Positions 27,107 through 36,800 of a DNA stretch of 64,000 nt are shown piece after piece. Position numbers and translations under genes: made by a program. The stretch covers positions 1-64,000 of the forward strand of contig JAHHIC010000084.1 of the NCBI GenBank assembly GCA_019359035.1, given 5' to 3'. The notes beneath the pieces were generated by a model, which was given only the letters and a program-made list of their open reading frames with translations, searched no databases and was not told the origin of the DNA. Position 1 is the stretch's first letter; every line of letters begins with the position of its first letter. The stretch comes from Scytonematopsis contorta HA4267-MV1 (GTDB lineage: Bacteria > Cyanobacteriota > Cyanobacteriia > Cyanobacteriales > Nostocaceae).

Positions 27107-27300
27107 TTGACTGTTGACTGATGACTGATGACTGATGACTGATGACTGATGACTGTTGACTGTTGACTGTTGACTGATGACTTCTGCTTTAATTCTTTTC
27201 CCGTTCAACCATCAACCATCAACCATCAACCGTCAACCGTCAACCATCAACCGTCAACAGTCAACCGTCAACCGTCAACCGTCAACCGTCAACCGTTAAC
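27107..27300. repeat. Two facing heptanucleotide arrays
   Basis: About ten units of TGACTGA/TGACTGT (27108-27182), then about thirteen units of CAACCAT/CAACCGT (27207-27300). The second array resembles the complement of the first with one base changed. They fill the gap between the binding-protein and permease genes. Confidence 0.85.
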
Positions 27301-27312
27301 CATAAATAAATT

Positions 27313-28338
27313 ATGTCCCGCTCTAAAGCCTTAACATATTACATAACTACTCGTTTGCTTCTAGCTCCGCTTCAGTTGTTGACTATTGTCACTTTTGTTT
27401 TTCTCTTATTAAGAGCAACTCCTGGTGACCCGATTGATGCTATTCTTGGTGGACGTGCGCCAGAAAGTGCGAAAGAGGTATTGCGGAAACAGCTTGGTTT
27501 ACATTTGCCTTTATGGCAACAGTATTTTAATTATCTGGGTGATTTACTGCGTTTTGATTTAGGTAAATCTATCTCTAGTCGCGGACAGAATGTCTGGGAT
27601 ATTATTGGACAACATTTTCCAGCAACAGCAGAGTTAGCTATTTTTAGTATTATTGTAGCTGTTGTTGTTGGTGTTACTGTTGGGACTTTTTCCGCTTCCC
27701 GTCCAGGTACAGTTTTTGATGTCGGTGGCAGACTTTTTGGTATTATTACTTATGCGCTTCCTATGTTTTGGGCTGGGATGCTATTACAGTTAATTTTTGC
27801 GGTACAGCTTGATTTATTTCCTTTAGGAACTCGTTTTCCATCTTCAATTTCCACACCGACAACTATCACGGGTCTTTACACTATAGATAGTCTTTTGACT
27901 GGTAATTTAATACAGTTTTTTACTGCTATTCAATATTTGATATTACCTAGTGTTACCCTTGGAGTTTTGTTGAGCGGTATTTTTGAACGAATTGTACGGG
28001 TAAATTTACGACAAACTATGCAGTCGGATTATGTTGAAGCTGCACGTGCAAGAGGAATTCAAGAAAATAAAATTTTGGTTTCTCATGCTTTGAAAAATGC
28101 ATTGATTCCGGTTATTACTGTATTGGGTTTGACTTTTGCTTCGTTGTTGGGTGGAGCTATTTTGACTGAAGTAACTTTTTCTTGGCCTGGTTTGGCTAAT
28201 AAATTATATGAGGGAATTACTCAACGAGACTATCCCACTGTTCAAGGAATTATGATATTTTTTGGTTCAATTGTTGTCGGTGCGAGCATTTTAATTGATA
28301 TTTTGAATGCTTATGTAGACCCACGGATTAAGTACTAA
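27313..28338 (+). CDS. ABC transporter permease, DppB/OppB family
   Basis: A 341-residue inner-membrane permease with six helices. The N-terminus has the family motif TPGDPIDAILGG (about 37-48) and LGLHLPLWQQYF. The ATPase-coupling EAA loop is EAARARGIQENKILVSHALK. It is the partner of the family-5 binding protein upstream. A DppC-type second permease would normally follow; here a terminator follows, so this is a reduced operon. The start ATG at 27313 comes directly after the heptamer array, which may have displaced the native leader. Confidence 0.92.
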   Translation: MSRSKALTYYITTRLLLAPLQLLTIVTFVFLLLRATPGDPIDAILGGRAPESAKEVLRKQLGLHLPLWQQYFNYLGDLLRFDLGKSISSRGQNVWDIIGQHFPATAELAIFSIIVAVVVGVTVGTFSASRPGTVFDVGGRLFGIITYALPMFWAGMLLQLIFAVQLDLFPLGTRFPSSISTPTTITGLYTIDSLLTGNLIQFFTAIQYLILPSVTLGVLLSGIFERIVRVNLRQTMQSDYVEAARARGIQENKILVSHALKNALIPVITVLGLTFASLLGGAILTEVTFSWPGLANKLYEGITQRDYPTVQGIMIFFGSIVVGASILIDILNAYVDPRIKY

Positions 28339-28345
28339 CGAAGAT

Positions 28346-28380
28346 AGAGGGAAGCTTCTTGCTTATTCCCTCTTTTTTTT
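28346..28380 (+). terminator. Terminator after the permease
   Basis: AGAGGGAA pairs with TTCCCTCT around a 12-base loop, followed by eight T. Confidence 0.9.
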
Positions 28381-28384
28381 TCCT

Positions 28385-28935
28385 CTAATTACTAATAATC
28401 GCATCAACTGACACAGCCACATCCGGAAACGCTAAAGAATAAACTGTTCCGACCGAAAATGTAGATTTAGAAGCATACTCCCCATCTTGAGGGTCGCGAA
28501 ATACTATTAGCTTTCTTAACTTAAGATTAACTACCCAATATTCTGGAATTCCGACTTCAGCATAAATTTTGTATTTTGTTTCCAGGTCTTTTTGCAAACT
28601 GGTATTTGAATACTCAATCAGCCAAAAAATATTCTCTGGGTAGGGATGATATTCTAGATACTCTCGTCCCAATGGTTGTACAATAGCAATATCTGGCTCT
28701 GGCTCCGAGTCGTTGGGAAGCGTGATTGGTTTTGCTTGGCTAATAATTGCCCGTTCACCCAATAATCTAACTAAGTAATTCCCTGCTCCACGACTAAAAT
28801 AAGCATGGGCTTCTCTTTCCGGTGACATTTCAACATTTCCCCTCTCAGTAATTCTACCCGACGATTTTCCAAAAGACCCGCTTCAATCATTTGGTGATAT
28901 TCGTTTATTGTCCACTTGGCGACAGTAAAAGTCAT
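28385..28935 (-). pseudogene. Uma2-family (PD-(D/E)xK) nuclease-like gene with a frameshift
   Basis: The intact 147-codon frame starts mid-domain (SPEREAHAYFSRGAGNYLVR). Reading upstream in another frame gives a proper start at 28935, MTFTVAKWTINEYHQMIEAG followed by LLENRRVELLRGEM, the normal Uma2 N-terminus. The two frames join if one base is added near 28830. The rest has the family pattern PEPDIAIVQPLG and FWLIEYSNTSLQKDLETKYK, including the catalytic D, E and K residues. Uma2 proteins are abundant in cyanobacteria and of uncertain role. The frameshift removes about 37 residues; a downstream start could still give a shortened protein. A sequencing error is possible. Confidence 0.72.
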
Positions 28936-29063
28936 GACAATTACTTATTTTTTTGCTCTTATTATTTCACAATATAGCGTCAAAAATCGCGATTTCAACT
29001 AGACACAATTTAGAATGGAAGAAATATACTCGGAATATAAGGTTCAGGGCTGAAATAAATTGC

Positions 29064-31505
29064 ATGACGTGGATACCTTTACGAGAGCGCTTTGACCAGC
29101 TTCCTTTGGTTATAGCAGGACCAATATTGCGACGAGTTGAACCCAACTCTGTCACTGTTTGGTTAGCGTTAAAAGAAAGTCGCACGGTTACTTTAGCTGT
29201 GTTAGATACGAACAAAAAAGTTTTACTCTCTGGTCAACAGAGAACAAAGCAAATTGGTGTTAATTTACATATTGTTGCTGTAACTGCGACAAGTAAAAAT
29301 AATACGCTTTTATACGGTGAAAATTATCTTTATAATTTAGCTTTTAATCCTGGGGAAACACTTAGTAAGCTAGGGGTTTTAAATTATTTGGGTGCAATTA
29401 CTGATATTATTTATCCTCCTTATGATTTGCCATCTTTTGCGATGGTTCCAAATAATATAAATGATTTACGTATTATTCACGGGTCTTGTCGCAAACCCCA
29501 CGGTGAAAGTATGGACGCACTAGCGGGATTGGATAAGATGATAAAAGAAGCGTTGATGATAGACCCTAAAATGCGACCTCATCAACTATTTCTAACTGGT
29601 GACCAAATTTATGCTGATGATGTTGCAGATGCTTTACTTTTTATGTTGATGGATGCATCTTCTACTTTATTAGGATGGTCAGAAAAACTTCCAGATGTGG
29701 TAAATACTGAAGACTTAAAGCCTGGGAAAAGAAACAATATCGCGACTCAAACTGCGGGTTTAACAGCAAGTTTGGATAAATTTAATAAAGTTAAAAATAT
29801 AGCTAAAAGCCATTTGTTGACTTTTGGAGAATTTTTGATGATGTACCTTTTTGTTTGGAGTGATGTTTTATGGTGCAATTTTGAACATTTTCCTACTTTT
29901 AATGACGTTAATCCTAATTCTCAAAATAGTAGTGCAGAAGAAAAATTATTTGATAAAGAAATTATTTATTTAAAAGATTTATGGATAACACTTAAAGAAG
30001 TTAGACGCGCTTTAGCAAATGTTCCCAGCTATATGATATTTGATGACCATGAAGTCACCGATGATTGGTACTTAAATATGGCATGGTGTGAACGTGTTTT
30101 AAGTAAACCTTTGGGTAAACGTGTCTTGCAAAATGGTTTGCTTGCTTATGCTATTTGTCAAGGTTGGGGAAATACTCCAGAGCAATTTGAAACAGGTAAA
30201 TCTGGAGATGAATTACTCAAAGCTGTTGAAGCTTGGGGTGCAAATGGTGGTAATAGTTCTGTATATGAATATAAAATCTCATTACGGCTTGGTCTACCTA
30301 GTTTAACTGAGCTTAAAAATAATAATCCAAGGGAATTAACTAGTAATGAATATGCTTTGAAGTGGTCTTATACCGTCAATGCACCCAATTATGAAGTTCT
30401 GGTGCTTGATACCCGTACTCGAAGAGGATTTCCAGGAGAATACTTTGATTTCCCTGCACTTTTAAGCGAGAAAGCTTGTGAAGAACAAATTAGCAAAGTT
30501 GCTCGTCCTGACAATACGAAAGTCACTTTAATTATATCGCCTTCACCCGTTATCGGTGTACCGTTTATAGAGGGGATTCAAAAAACAGCAAAAGTTTTTA
30601 CTGATGCAATGAGTACTGCTGCTTGGGGTTTTGACCCAGAAGCTTGGGGTTTACAAGAAACAGCGTCGGAAAGGTTTATTTCTCAGTTAGCATTGCGAGG
30701 TTTATCAGCAGAAAATAATTGTGTCGTCGTTTTATCAGGTGATGTTCATTATAGTTTTACTGCTCGTTTACAATATTCGGCAACATGTCCTTTTGGAAAT
30801 ACTGAAAATATTCCCACCAAATTTGTCCTTACTCAGTTTACATGTAGTTCTTTTAAAAATGAAGTGAGTGGATTTGGTGGAAGCCATTCATTACATAGCA
30901 AAGGTTTTATTCCTTTTAAATTTGTAAATCATATACCGTCTTCAGAAATTTTAGGATGGTCGAATCCCGGAGAAAATGAGTTAGAAATTGGTAATATCTA
31001 CACAATTCTTGACCACAATCTTGAATGCGTTCCCTGGAAGTTAAAAGGGAAAAATCCCGTGACGATAAATTTAGCTGCAGAACGTAGTTTATTTAAAGAG
31101 TTAGAAATTACCAAAAAACCGGAATGGTGTTACTCAGTTAAGTTTTTACTCGCACAATCAGACGAAATTCATAATACAAATACAGAAATAGCTCATCACG
31201 TTAAGTCCAATACTGTAATAGCACCCCTACCTGGAGAAAGACGCAAACCCTATCTAAAACAATATTTAGCGATGGCAAAAAATCACCGCGATTATCGCTT
31301 TGGACGGGGAGAAGGTAAGGAAATTGTTGGTCTGAATAATATTGGTGAAATTAGTTTTAATTTTAATGAGGGAAAAGCAATTGCGACTCAGACTTTGTGG
31401 TGGAGGCTAAAAAGTTGGGATGGTAAATTGCTAGAACCTTTTCCCTTGACTCGGACTGAGGTTTCTCTTTTATTTGACGAAAAACAGCCCATGAAAATTC
31501 AGTAA
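29064..31505 (+). CDS. PhoD-like metallophosphatase
   Basis: An 813-residue protein from ATG 29064 (MTWIPLRERFDQLPLVIAGP); the frame is open 37 codons further upstream, but that part has no family resemblance. The PhoD-type core shows GPILRRVEPNSVTVWLALKE, then HGSCRKPHGESMDAL, LTGDQIYADDVADA, YMIFDDHEVTDDWYLNM, VLDTRTRRG and VVVLSGDVHYSFTARL, all metal-site motifs of PhoD/alkaline-phosphatase-D enzymes. It lacks a Tat signal, unlike secreted PhoD, so it may be cytoplasmic. The C-terminal 200 residues are not part of the core and are unfamiliar. Substrate probably a phosphodiester or phosphomonoester. Confidence 0.85.
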   Translation: MTWIPLRERFDQLPLVIAGPILRRVEPNSVTVWLALKESRTVTLAVLDTNKKVLLSGQQRTKQIGVNLHIVAVTATSKNNTLLYGENYLYNLAFNPGETLSKLGVLNYLGAITDIIYPPYDLPSFAMVPNNINDLRIIHGSCRKPHGESMDALAGLDKMIKEALMIDPKMRPHQLFLTGDQIYADDVADALLFMLMDASSTLLGWSEKLPDVVNTEDLKPGKRNNIATQTAGLTASLDKFNKVKNIAKSHLLTFGEFLMMYLFVWSDVLWCNFEHFPTFNDVNPNSQNSSAEEKLFDKEIIYLKDLWITLKEVRRALANVPSYMIFDDHEVTDDWYLNMAWCERVLSKPLGKRVLQNGLLAYAICQGWGNTPEQFETGKSGDELLKAVEAWGANGGNSSVYEYKISLRLGLPSLTELKNNNPRELTSNEYALKWSYTVNAPNYEVLVLDTRTRRGFPGEYFDFPALLSEKACEEQISKVARPDNTKVTLIISPSPVIGVPFIEGIQKTAKVFTDAMSTAAWGFDPEAWGLQETASERFISQLALRGLSAENNCVVVLSGDVHYSFTARLQYSATCPFGNTENIPTKFVLTQFTCSSFKNEVSGFGGSHSLHSKGFIPFKFVNHIPSSEILGWSNPGENELEIGNIYTILDHNLECVPWKLKGKNPVTINLAAERSLFKELEITKKPEWCYSVKFLLAQSDEIHNTNTEIAHHVKSNTVIAPLPGERRKPYLKQYLAMAKNHRDYRFGRGEGKEIVGLNNIGEISFNFNEGKAIATQTLWWRLKSWDGKLLEPFPLTRTEVSLLFDEKQPMKIQ

Positions 31506-31545
31506 AGACGCGATATTTAGAGACGCGATATATCGCGTCTCTACA
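31505..31545. repeat. GAGACGCG palindromic repeat, doubled
   Basis: AGACGCGATATTTAGAGACG leads into a perfect hairpin GAGACGCGATA-TATCGCGTCTC. It overlaps the PhoD-like gene stop and probably also works as a terminator. Confidence 0.75.
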
Positions 31546-31603
31546 TTAGTTGTTGGGTTTTAATTTTTTTGATACTACCTAAAAAAATATTCGTTATAAA
31601 TAC

Positions 31604-31945
31604 TTAATCAATACTTAAAACAGTTGCTAAAGCTTGGCTAATAGCTTGCATTTGTTCATCTGTCAAGGTTCCCAGTTGTCGAATTAATCTCTGTTGAGAA
31701 ATTGAACGAACTTGAAAAGTATCAGCGGCAGAAACCTTACTTAAACCGTTTTCGATGCTAGGTTCTAAGCGAATCATCCACACTACACCAGAAAACGCAT
31801 CATTCCACCCAGTTATTGGAACAACAATCTTCAACCTTAATGTTCCAATTTCGTTACTATTTACGATAACTGCTGGACGGGTTTTGCCAATTTCATCTCC
31901 AACAGTAGGGTCTGAATTATAAAGCCACATTTCTCCTCTACGCAT
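31604..31945 (-). CDS. Type II toxin, MazF/PemK family
   Basis: A 113-residue endoribonuclease-type toxin. It begins MRRGEMWLYNSDPTVGDEIG followed by KTRPAVIVNSNEIG, the classic MazF/PemK start with the RGE/W and KTRP motifs, and continues with KIVVPITGWNDAF and the DQVRSI-like DTFQVRSISQQRL near residue 75. The family cleaves mRNA at short motifs. The coding region overlaps the antitoxin gene by 8 bp, so translation is coupled. All core motifs are present and it looks intact. Confidence 0.9.
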   Translation of the reverse strand: MRRGEMWLYNSDPTVGDEIGKTRPAVIVNSNEIGTLRLKIVVPITGWNDAFSGVVWMIRLEPSIENGLSKVSAADTFQVRSISQQRLIRQLGTLTDEQMQAISQALATVLSID

Positions 31946-32186
31946 AATCTTCGTATTCGTAGAAGTCTTCCGTATTCAGTTCTGTGAAAGCAGCTAACTC
32001 ACTACCTTGTTCGTAGAAAGAATACATCACTTTAGCTGAGTCTGCTAAGCTAAGTTTTTTGTCAACTTTTACCTGTGACTTCGCTGTTATTTCTTCACGA
32101 ATTAGTTTAGATGCGGTTTCTATAATCTCCAAACGTTCTTCAGCACTCATCTGTTTGAGCGCTTCCAGTATCTCAGCTTTTGTCAT
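31938..32186 (-). CDS. Antitoxin of the MazF/PemK pair
   Basis: An 82-residue protein from ATG 32186 (MTKAEILEALKQMSAEERLE); a GTG eight codons upstream is an alternative start. The N-terminal helix-rich part is of a type common in cyanobacterial antitoxins, and the acidic Tyr-rich tail (LAAFTELNTEDFYEYEDYA) is suited to wrapping and neutralising the toxin. The gene precedes and overlaps the toxin gene, the usual type II order. No DNA-binding ribbon is obvious, so autorepression is uncertain. Confidence 0.82.
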   Translation of the reverse strand: MTKAEILEALKQMSAEERLEIIETASKLIREEITAKSQVKVDKKLSLADSAKVMYSFYEQGSELAAFTELNTEDFYEYEDYA

Positions 32187-32351
32187 AATTACCAATTCTT
32201 GCTTTATCACACAAGTTGGAGGATGAGGAAGATGAGGGAGATTATGGGGATTAGGGTGATGTTATGAGAAGTAATATAAATTTTTTGTTTACACAAAAGC
32301 TTTTTCTTGAGCTGCCCTCATCTCCCATCTCCCTCATCCTCCCCATCTTCC

Positions 32352-33473
32352 TTACTTAGCTTTTGTTTCCACGCTAACAGCTGCGGACATTCCTGGAGTA
32401 ATGCGATTCTCAAAACCCTTGAGAGTTTCCTGGTCAAACAAAATTTTCACAGGAATTTGCGGCACTCCGTTTCTCTGATTATTGTTGTTTGTGTTCCTTG
32501 AAGCAGCATTTTCATCCGTAACCGCAGGAAATCCAGCAACGGAAGTAGGAGCCATGCTATCCACCGTACCCCGGAATTTTTGATTGGGGAAGGCTGGTAT
32601 TTTAATTTCCACGTTTTGTCCGGGTTGTATTTTTCCTAACTGCGTTTCCTGGAAATTAGCAACTACCCAAGGACGCTGTTTCACAATCTCCATCAACATT
32701 TGCCCCGGTAAAACTCGCTGTCCTACCTGAACTTTTCTGTTACCGATTTTACCAAGTTCTAGAGCAGCTATATTGGTGTAACCTAACAAAAGTTCGGCTT
32801 GTTTTACTTCTGCTTGTGCTTGGGTGACTGCTGCTAACGAAGCTTTGTACTGTTGTTGACTTATACTTCTTTGCTCGTTAATCGCTTGTGCCTGTTGATT
32901 TGTTCTTTGGTTCGCAGCTTGTTTTGCTTGGGGAGTTGCTGAAGGTGGTAATGTTGGCTCTGGAATATTTATTGCTGGAGAGTTGGCATTCCCCTGCGCT
33001 ATCGAGGATTGTTGTTTGGCTAATTCCAAAGCAGCTCGCGTCCGGGTTAAGTTTAATTGGTAATCGCGAGGGTCAAGTTTTACCAACAGTGTCCCTGGAG
33101 ATACGATTTGGTTGTCATTGACCGTAACTTGAGTAACTATACCTGATACACGAGATGTTACTGGAATAATCTCCGTAGCTATATAGGCGTTGTTGGTTTG
33201 TTGGAACCTTTGGGCATTTTGCCACCAACGATAACCGTATACTCCCCCACCGACAATACCAGCACCTAATAATAAACCTATTGCCACCTTGGGTAGCAGA
33301 TGGCGACGTTTTTTACGTTTTTTACGCGGTGCAGTCTCTTGGATATCGCTTGCTTGGATATCGCTGCTTGAGTCGGTGGTGGTGATAGCGGTCACCTCTT
33401 CAGTAACAGGAACGTTTTGCTTATCCTGTTCTGCGACTTGTTGAATCTGTTGCGACGATTTTTTGCGTTCCAT
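32352..33473 (-). CDS. HlyD/EmrA-family secretion adaptor
   Basis: A 373-residue inner-membrane adaptor from ATG 33473 (AAAGG upstream). The cytoplasmic N-terminus is charged with a KKRKKRRH patch, followed by a helix (LLPKVAIGLLLGAGIVGGGV), the EmrA-type motif NNAYIATEIIPVTSRVSGIV, a coiled coil, and the second lipoyl half with WVVANFQETQLGKIQPGQNV. EmrA-like proteins link an MFS pump to an outer-membrane channel for multidrug export. No MFS partner is adjacent, so the pump must lie elsewhere. The Asn-rich insert (NTNNNNQRNG) is unusual but short. Confidence 0.88.
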   Translation of the reverse strand: MERKKSSQQIQQVAEQDKQNVPVTEEVTAITTTDSSSDIQASDIQETAPRKKRKKRRHLLPKVAIGLLLGAGIVGGGVYGYRWWQNAQRFQQTNNAYIATEIIPVTSRVSGIVTQVTVNDNQIVSPGTLLVKLDPRDYQLNLTRTRAALELAKQQSSIAQGNANSPAINIPEPTLPPSATPQAKQAANQRTNQQAQAINEQRSISQQQYKASLAAVTQAQAEVKQAELLLGYTNIAALELGKIGNRKVQVGQRVLPGQMLMEIVKQRPWVVANFQETQLGKIQPGQNVEIKIPAFPNQKFRGTVDSMAPTSVAGFPAVTDENAASRNTNNNNQRNGVPQIPVKILFDQETLKGFENRITPGMSAAVSVETKAK

Positions 33474-33807
33474 CAGCGACCTTTGGCTAGGCAATGAGTA
33501 CGGATTTTCACGGGCTTAACTTAGAAAACTAGATAAATTGCGATTTGTCAATACACCTTAGACGCTATTTTTAGACAGTTTTTTTACTATGTTGGTACAT
33601 AAAATGCAATTTAAATTTCTAAATCATTAAGGCGATGCTTTTAATTTTTATTTTATTAGTCCCCACATAATTATATTGCGCTAATATTTGTCATTGTTTC
33701 ATTAAGTTATTTTAAAATCATGAGTTAAGAGACTAGGTAAGTTGGTATTCATGCTTAGTAAGTACAATAAGTAATATTACTGTTAGTGGCTGAAATGGCT
33801 TTCGTTT
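33474..33807. other. Intergenic region, no gene seen
   Basis: About 330 AT-rich bases upstream of the EmrA-like gene and downstream of the STAND-WD40 gene. It should carry the adaptor's promoter. I found no repeat, hairpin terminator or small ORF. Confidence 0.4.
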
Positions 33808-36800
33808 CTAATCCCCTATCCCAAACCTTTTTTCTTCGTCGCACAAATTGCGGTCACACTCCCTAACGTTGGGGTTTGTCTTCAGGTAATCCCTTAACCA
33901 ATGGCAACCACATGTAACTAAATCTTCTAATTCTAAAGACAGAGGCTTTGCTCCTTGTTTATTCCACAGTCTTAGGGTTTTGTCTGCACTACCAGAAACC
34001 AGAGTGTTTCGGTCAAGGCTAAAATCTATACCATAAATATCATCAGTGTGACCGAGAAATGTTGTTAATAATCGACCGTCACGATTCCAAAGTTTTACAG
34101 TCTTGTCGGAACTAACAGAGGCAATTTTACCGTCAGTACAGACAGTGACTCGATTAACACTCGCAGTATGTTCTTTGAGTGTTTTTTGTAAAGCACCTTT
34201 GATGTTCCAGAATTTAATAGTATGGTCGTCACCCGCAGAAATAATGGTTTTGCGGTCTGGGGTAAAAATGACACAATTGACACTACTATTATGAGCATTA
34301 ATAGTTTTTAACAACTGACCATTTTTGTGCCAATTATCTGTATCTATATTCCAAAGTTTAATGGTTTTATCCGCACTTCCCGAAGCAACGATGTTACCGT
34401 CTGGACTGTAACAAACGCTTAAAACTTCGTCTGTATGAGCTTGAATAGTTTTTAATAAAGTTCCCTTTATACTCCAGAATTTAATAGTTTTATCCGCACT
34501 AGCAGAGACAATAACATTACCAGTAGGATTAAACGCAACGCTAAACACTGACTCGCTATGTCCCAAAAAAGTATGTAACAAACTACCATTACGACTCCAA
34601 AGTTTAATCGTTCCATCACCACTAGCAGAAGCAAGAACTTTGCCACCTGGACTAAAACAGATATCCCAAACTACATCACGGTGTCCTTGCAAAACATACA
34701 GCAAAGAACCGTCTATATTCCACAATCTCACAGTGCGATTTGCACTAGCAGAAGCAATTATCTTAGCATTAGGACTAAAACTGACACTCGTCACCCAATT
34801 ACTATGTCCCTCAAAACGATTACATTCCTGAACTTGAGTGACAACTTGAGCAATTCTACTTACGGTTCGCTCTTTAATCCAATCAGAAACTTCTGTTTCC
34901 TGTAATTGGATACCAGCCTTAACAGCAGCAACTAAAGCTCCTAATTGGTCGTGGGAAAGAAACAAAGCTTGGGACAATGAAATCAAGGCTTCAATTTCGG
35001 CAATTTCTGCTCGTTGACGTTGCTGTTGCTCTTGACGCAATGCTTTTTCTTTTTCTCGTAGAGCTTGTCTAAGTTGTTCCTCAGTTAACTTTTGTTTTTC
35101 TTTAGTTGCGGTCAATTCTGCCAAAAGTTCCGGTGCTTGCTGCTGACGAATAAAACTAACTAGATAATCATGAACAAGTTGATAAGAATCAGCAGGGATT
35201 TCCGGAATTTCGCATACTAGTCCAGAACCGACAAGAACCTCTAAAACCATATCTAGCTTTTCAATTTCTGGTACTAAATCCAAAGCCTTTAAATCTGTCA
35301 ACAGGTCGTCACGAGTTTTAAAAGGACGAGTACCGTTTTCATTCGTGAGCAAATACAAAATAAGTCGAGCACAACCTTGATTTTCTATTCCACAATCTTT
35401 GATAACTTCTTCTAAAAAACGCCCTACTAATCTTTCTTTTGTACCCAGTTGACGATATTTTTCTAAAGTTGTAATTTTATCAGTTTGTAATTGCGCTCCC
35501 ACAATTTGTAACTCAATCGGACTGACCTCCCCAAATTCTGAAGCTAAATCTTCTACTAGCTCATCAATTAACTCTGCCTCTAAATATAGCTGAGCTTTTT
35601 CTGTTAAGCTTTTGACAACTGCTTTTGCATCTTCTTGTGAAAATCTTCCCAAATGATAGCGAATATTTTTATCTAAAATATTATGATTAATTGTAGAAGA
35701 ATAACCCAGACGCTCAAATTCTAATAAATGATGCAAATAATCTTCCCTTAATGACAAAATTATTTTCACAAAAGGAATATCCAAACATACTCGCAAAAAC
35801 TCATAAAACTGTTGCCTTTGGCTTTGCTCTGGATATGCAAAGAAAAACTCTTCAAATTGGTCAAAAATTAGTATAGTTAGTAAATTAATCTCTACATTGT
35901 TCCATAATTTTTCTATTATTTTTTCAAAAATATTAGAGTTATGAGCATTATCTCTTTCCTCAAATAAATGTCTTGCTAAATTACCAAGCCAATCTGCATA
36001 GACTCTAACGACAACTGGTAAAGCATCTCGTTCACCGATTGCTTTTTCTTGTAGCGCTGGTATTAAACCAGCTTTTAATATAGAACTTTTACCGACTCCT
36101 GACTGACCATGAATTATAGTCAATTTATGGTCATTACGGCTCAATCTTTCGATTAAATTATTAACATCATGTTGCCGACGAGAAGCAGCTATTTCTTGTG
36201 CAACGATATTATGTTGATTAAGCTTAACTAACTCAGGATTAACAGCGTAACGTTTGGGATGTAAATAAGCAGCACCAATAAATGCTCTCAAACCATACTG
36301 ATGCTCAATAGAAATTTTTTCTTGCTTAATACGGAAAGCATTTAAATATTGACATTGTTCAAAATAAAGTAAACGCAAAGTTTCTAATACAGATATATAT
36401 AACTTTGGATGACACTGAGGATTAGTTTTATTTTTAAGATTTTCTAAATTTTCAATAGCTTCAGCAACTGCACCTAAATCTTTCTGAGAACGAGCCAAAA
36501 GAAAATCATACCACCCACGTTCAGAAGCTTCTAGTTTTGGAATTTTCTCTAAAGTTTTTAGTGCTTGTCTAGCGAATTTATTTGCATCATAAGATAGTGA
36601 TTTTTCTAAAGCTACTTCTGCTAAAAAACTATAATCTTGAGCTAATTGCAATGTACTTCCATAAGTTTTATGTAAAGCTAGAGATTTTTTTGCAACACAT
36701 TCTAACTCATCCCAAGCTTGGGAAATTCTTAAAACTTCACATAGTTTATTAATATTTTTAGCAACTAAATCAAGACGCTGTGCTTTTTCAAATACTTCTA

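Noticed and set aside
27107-27300. Possible CRISPR array (regular repeats)
   Set aside because: The repeat unit is only 7 bp with no spacers; it is a tandem array, not CRISPR.
33808-34800. Plus-strand open frames inside the WD40 region
   Set aside because: They are mirror frames of the repeated WD40 coding sequence.
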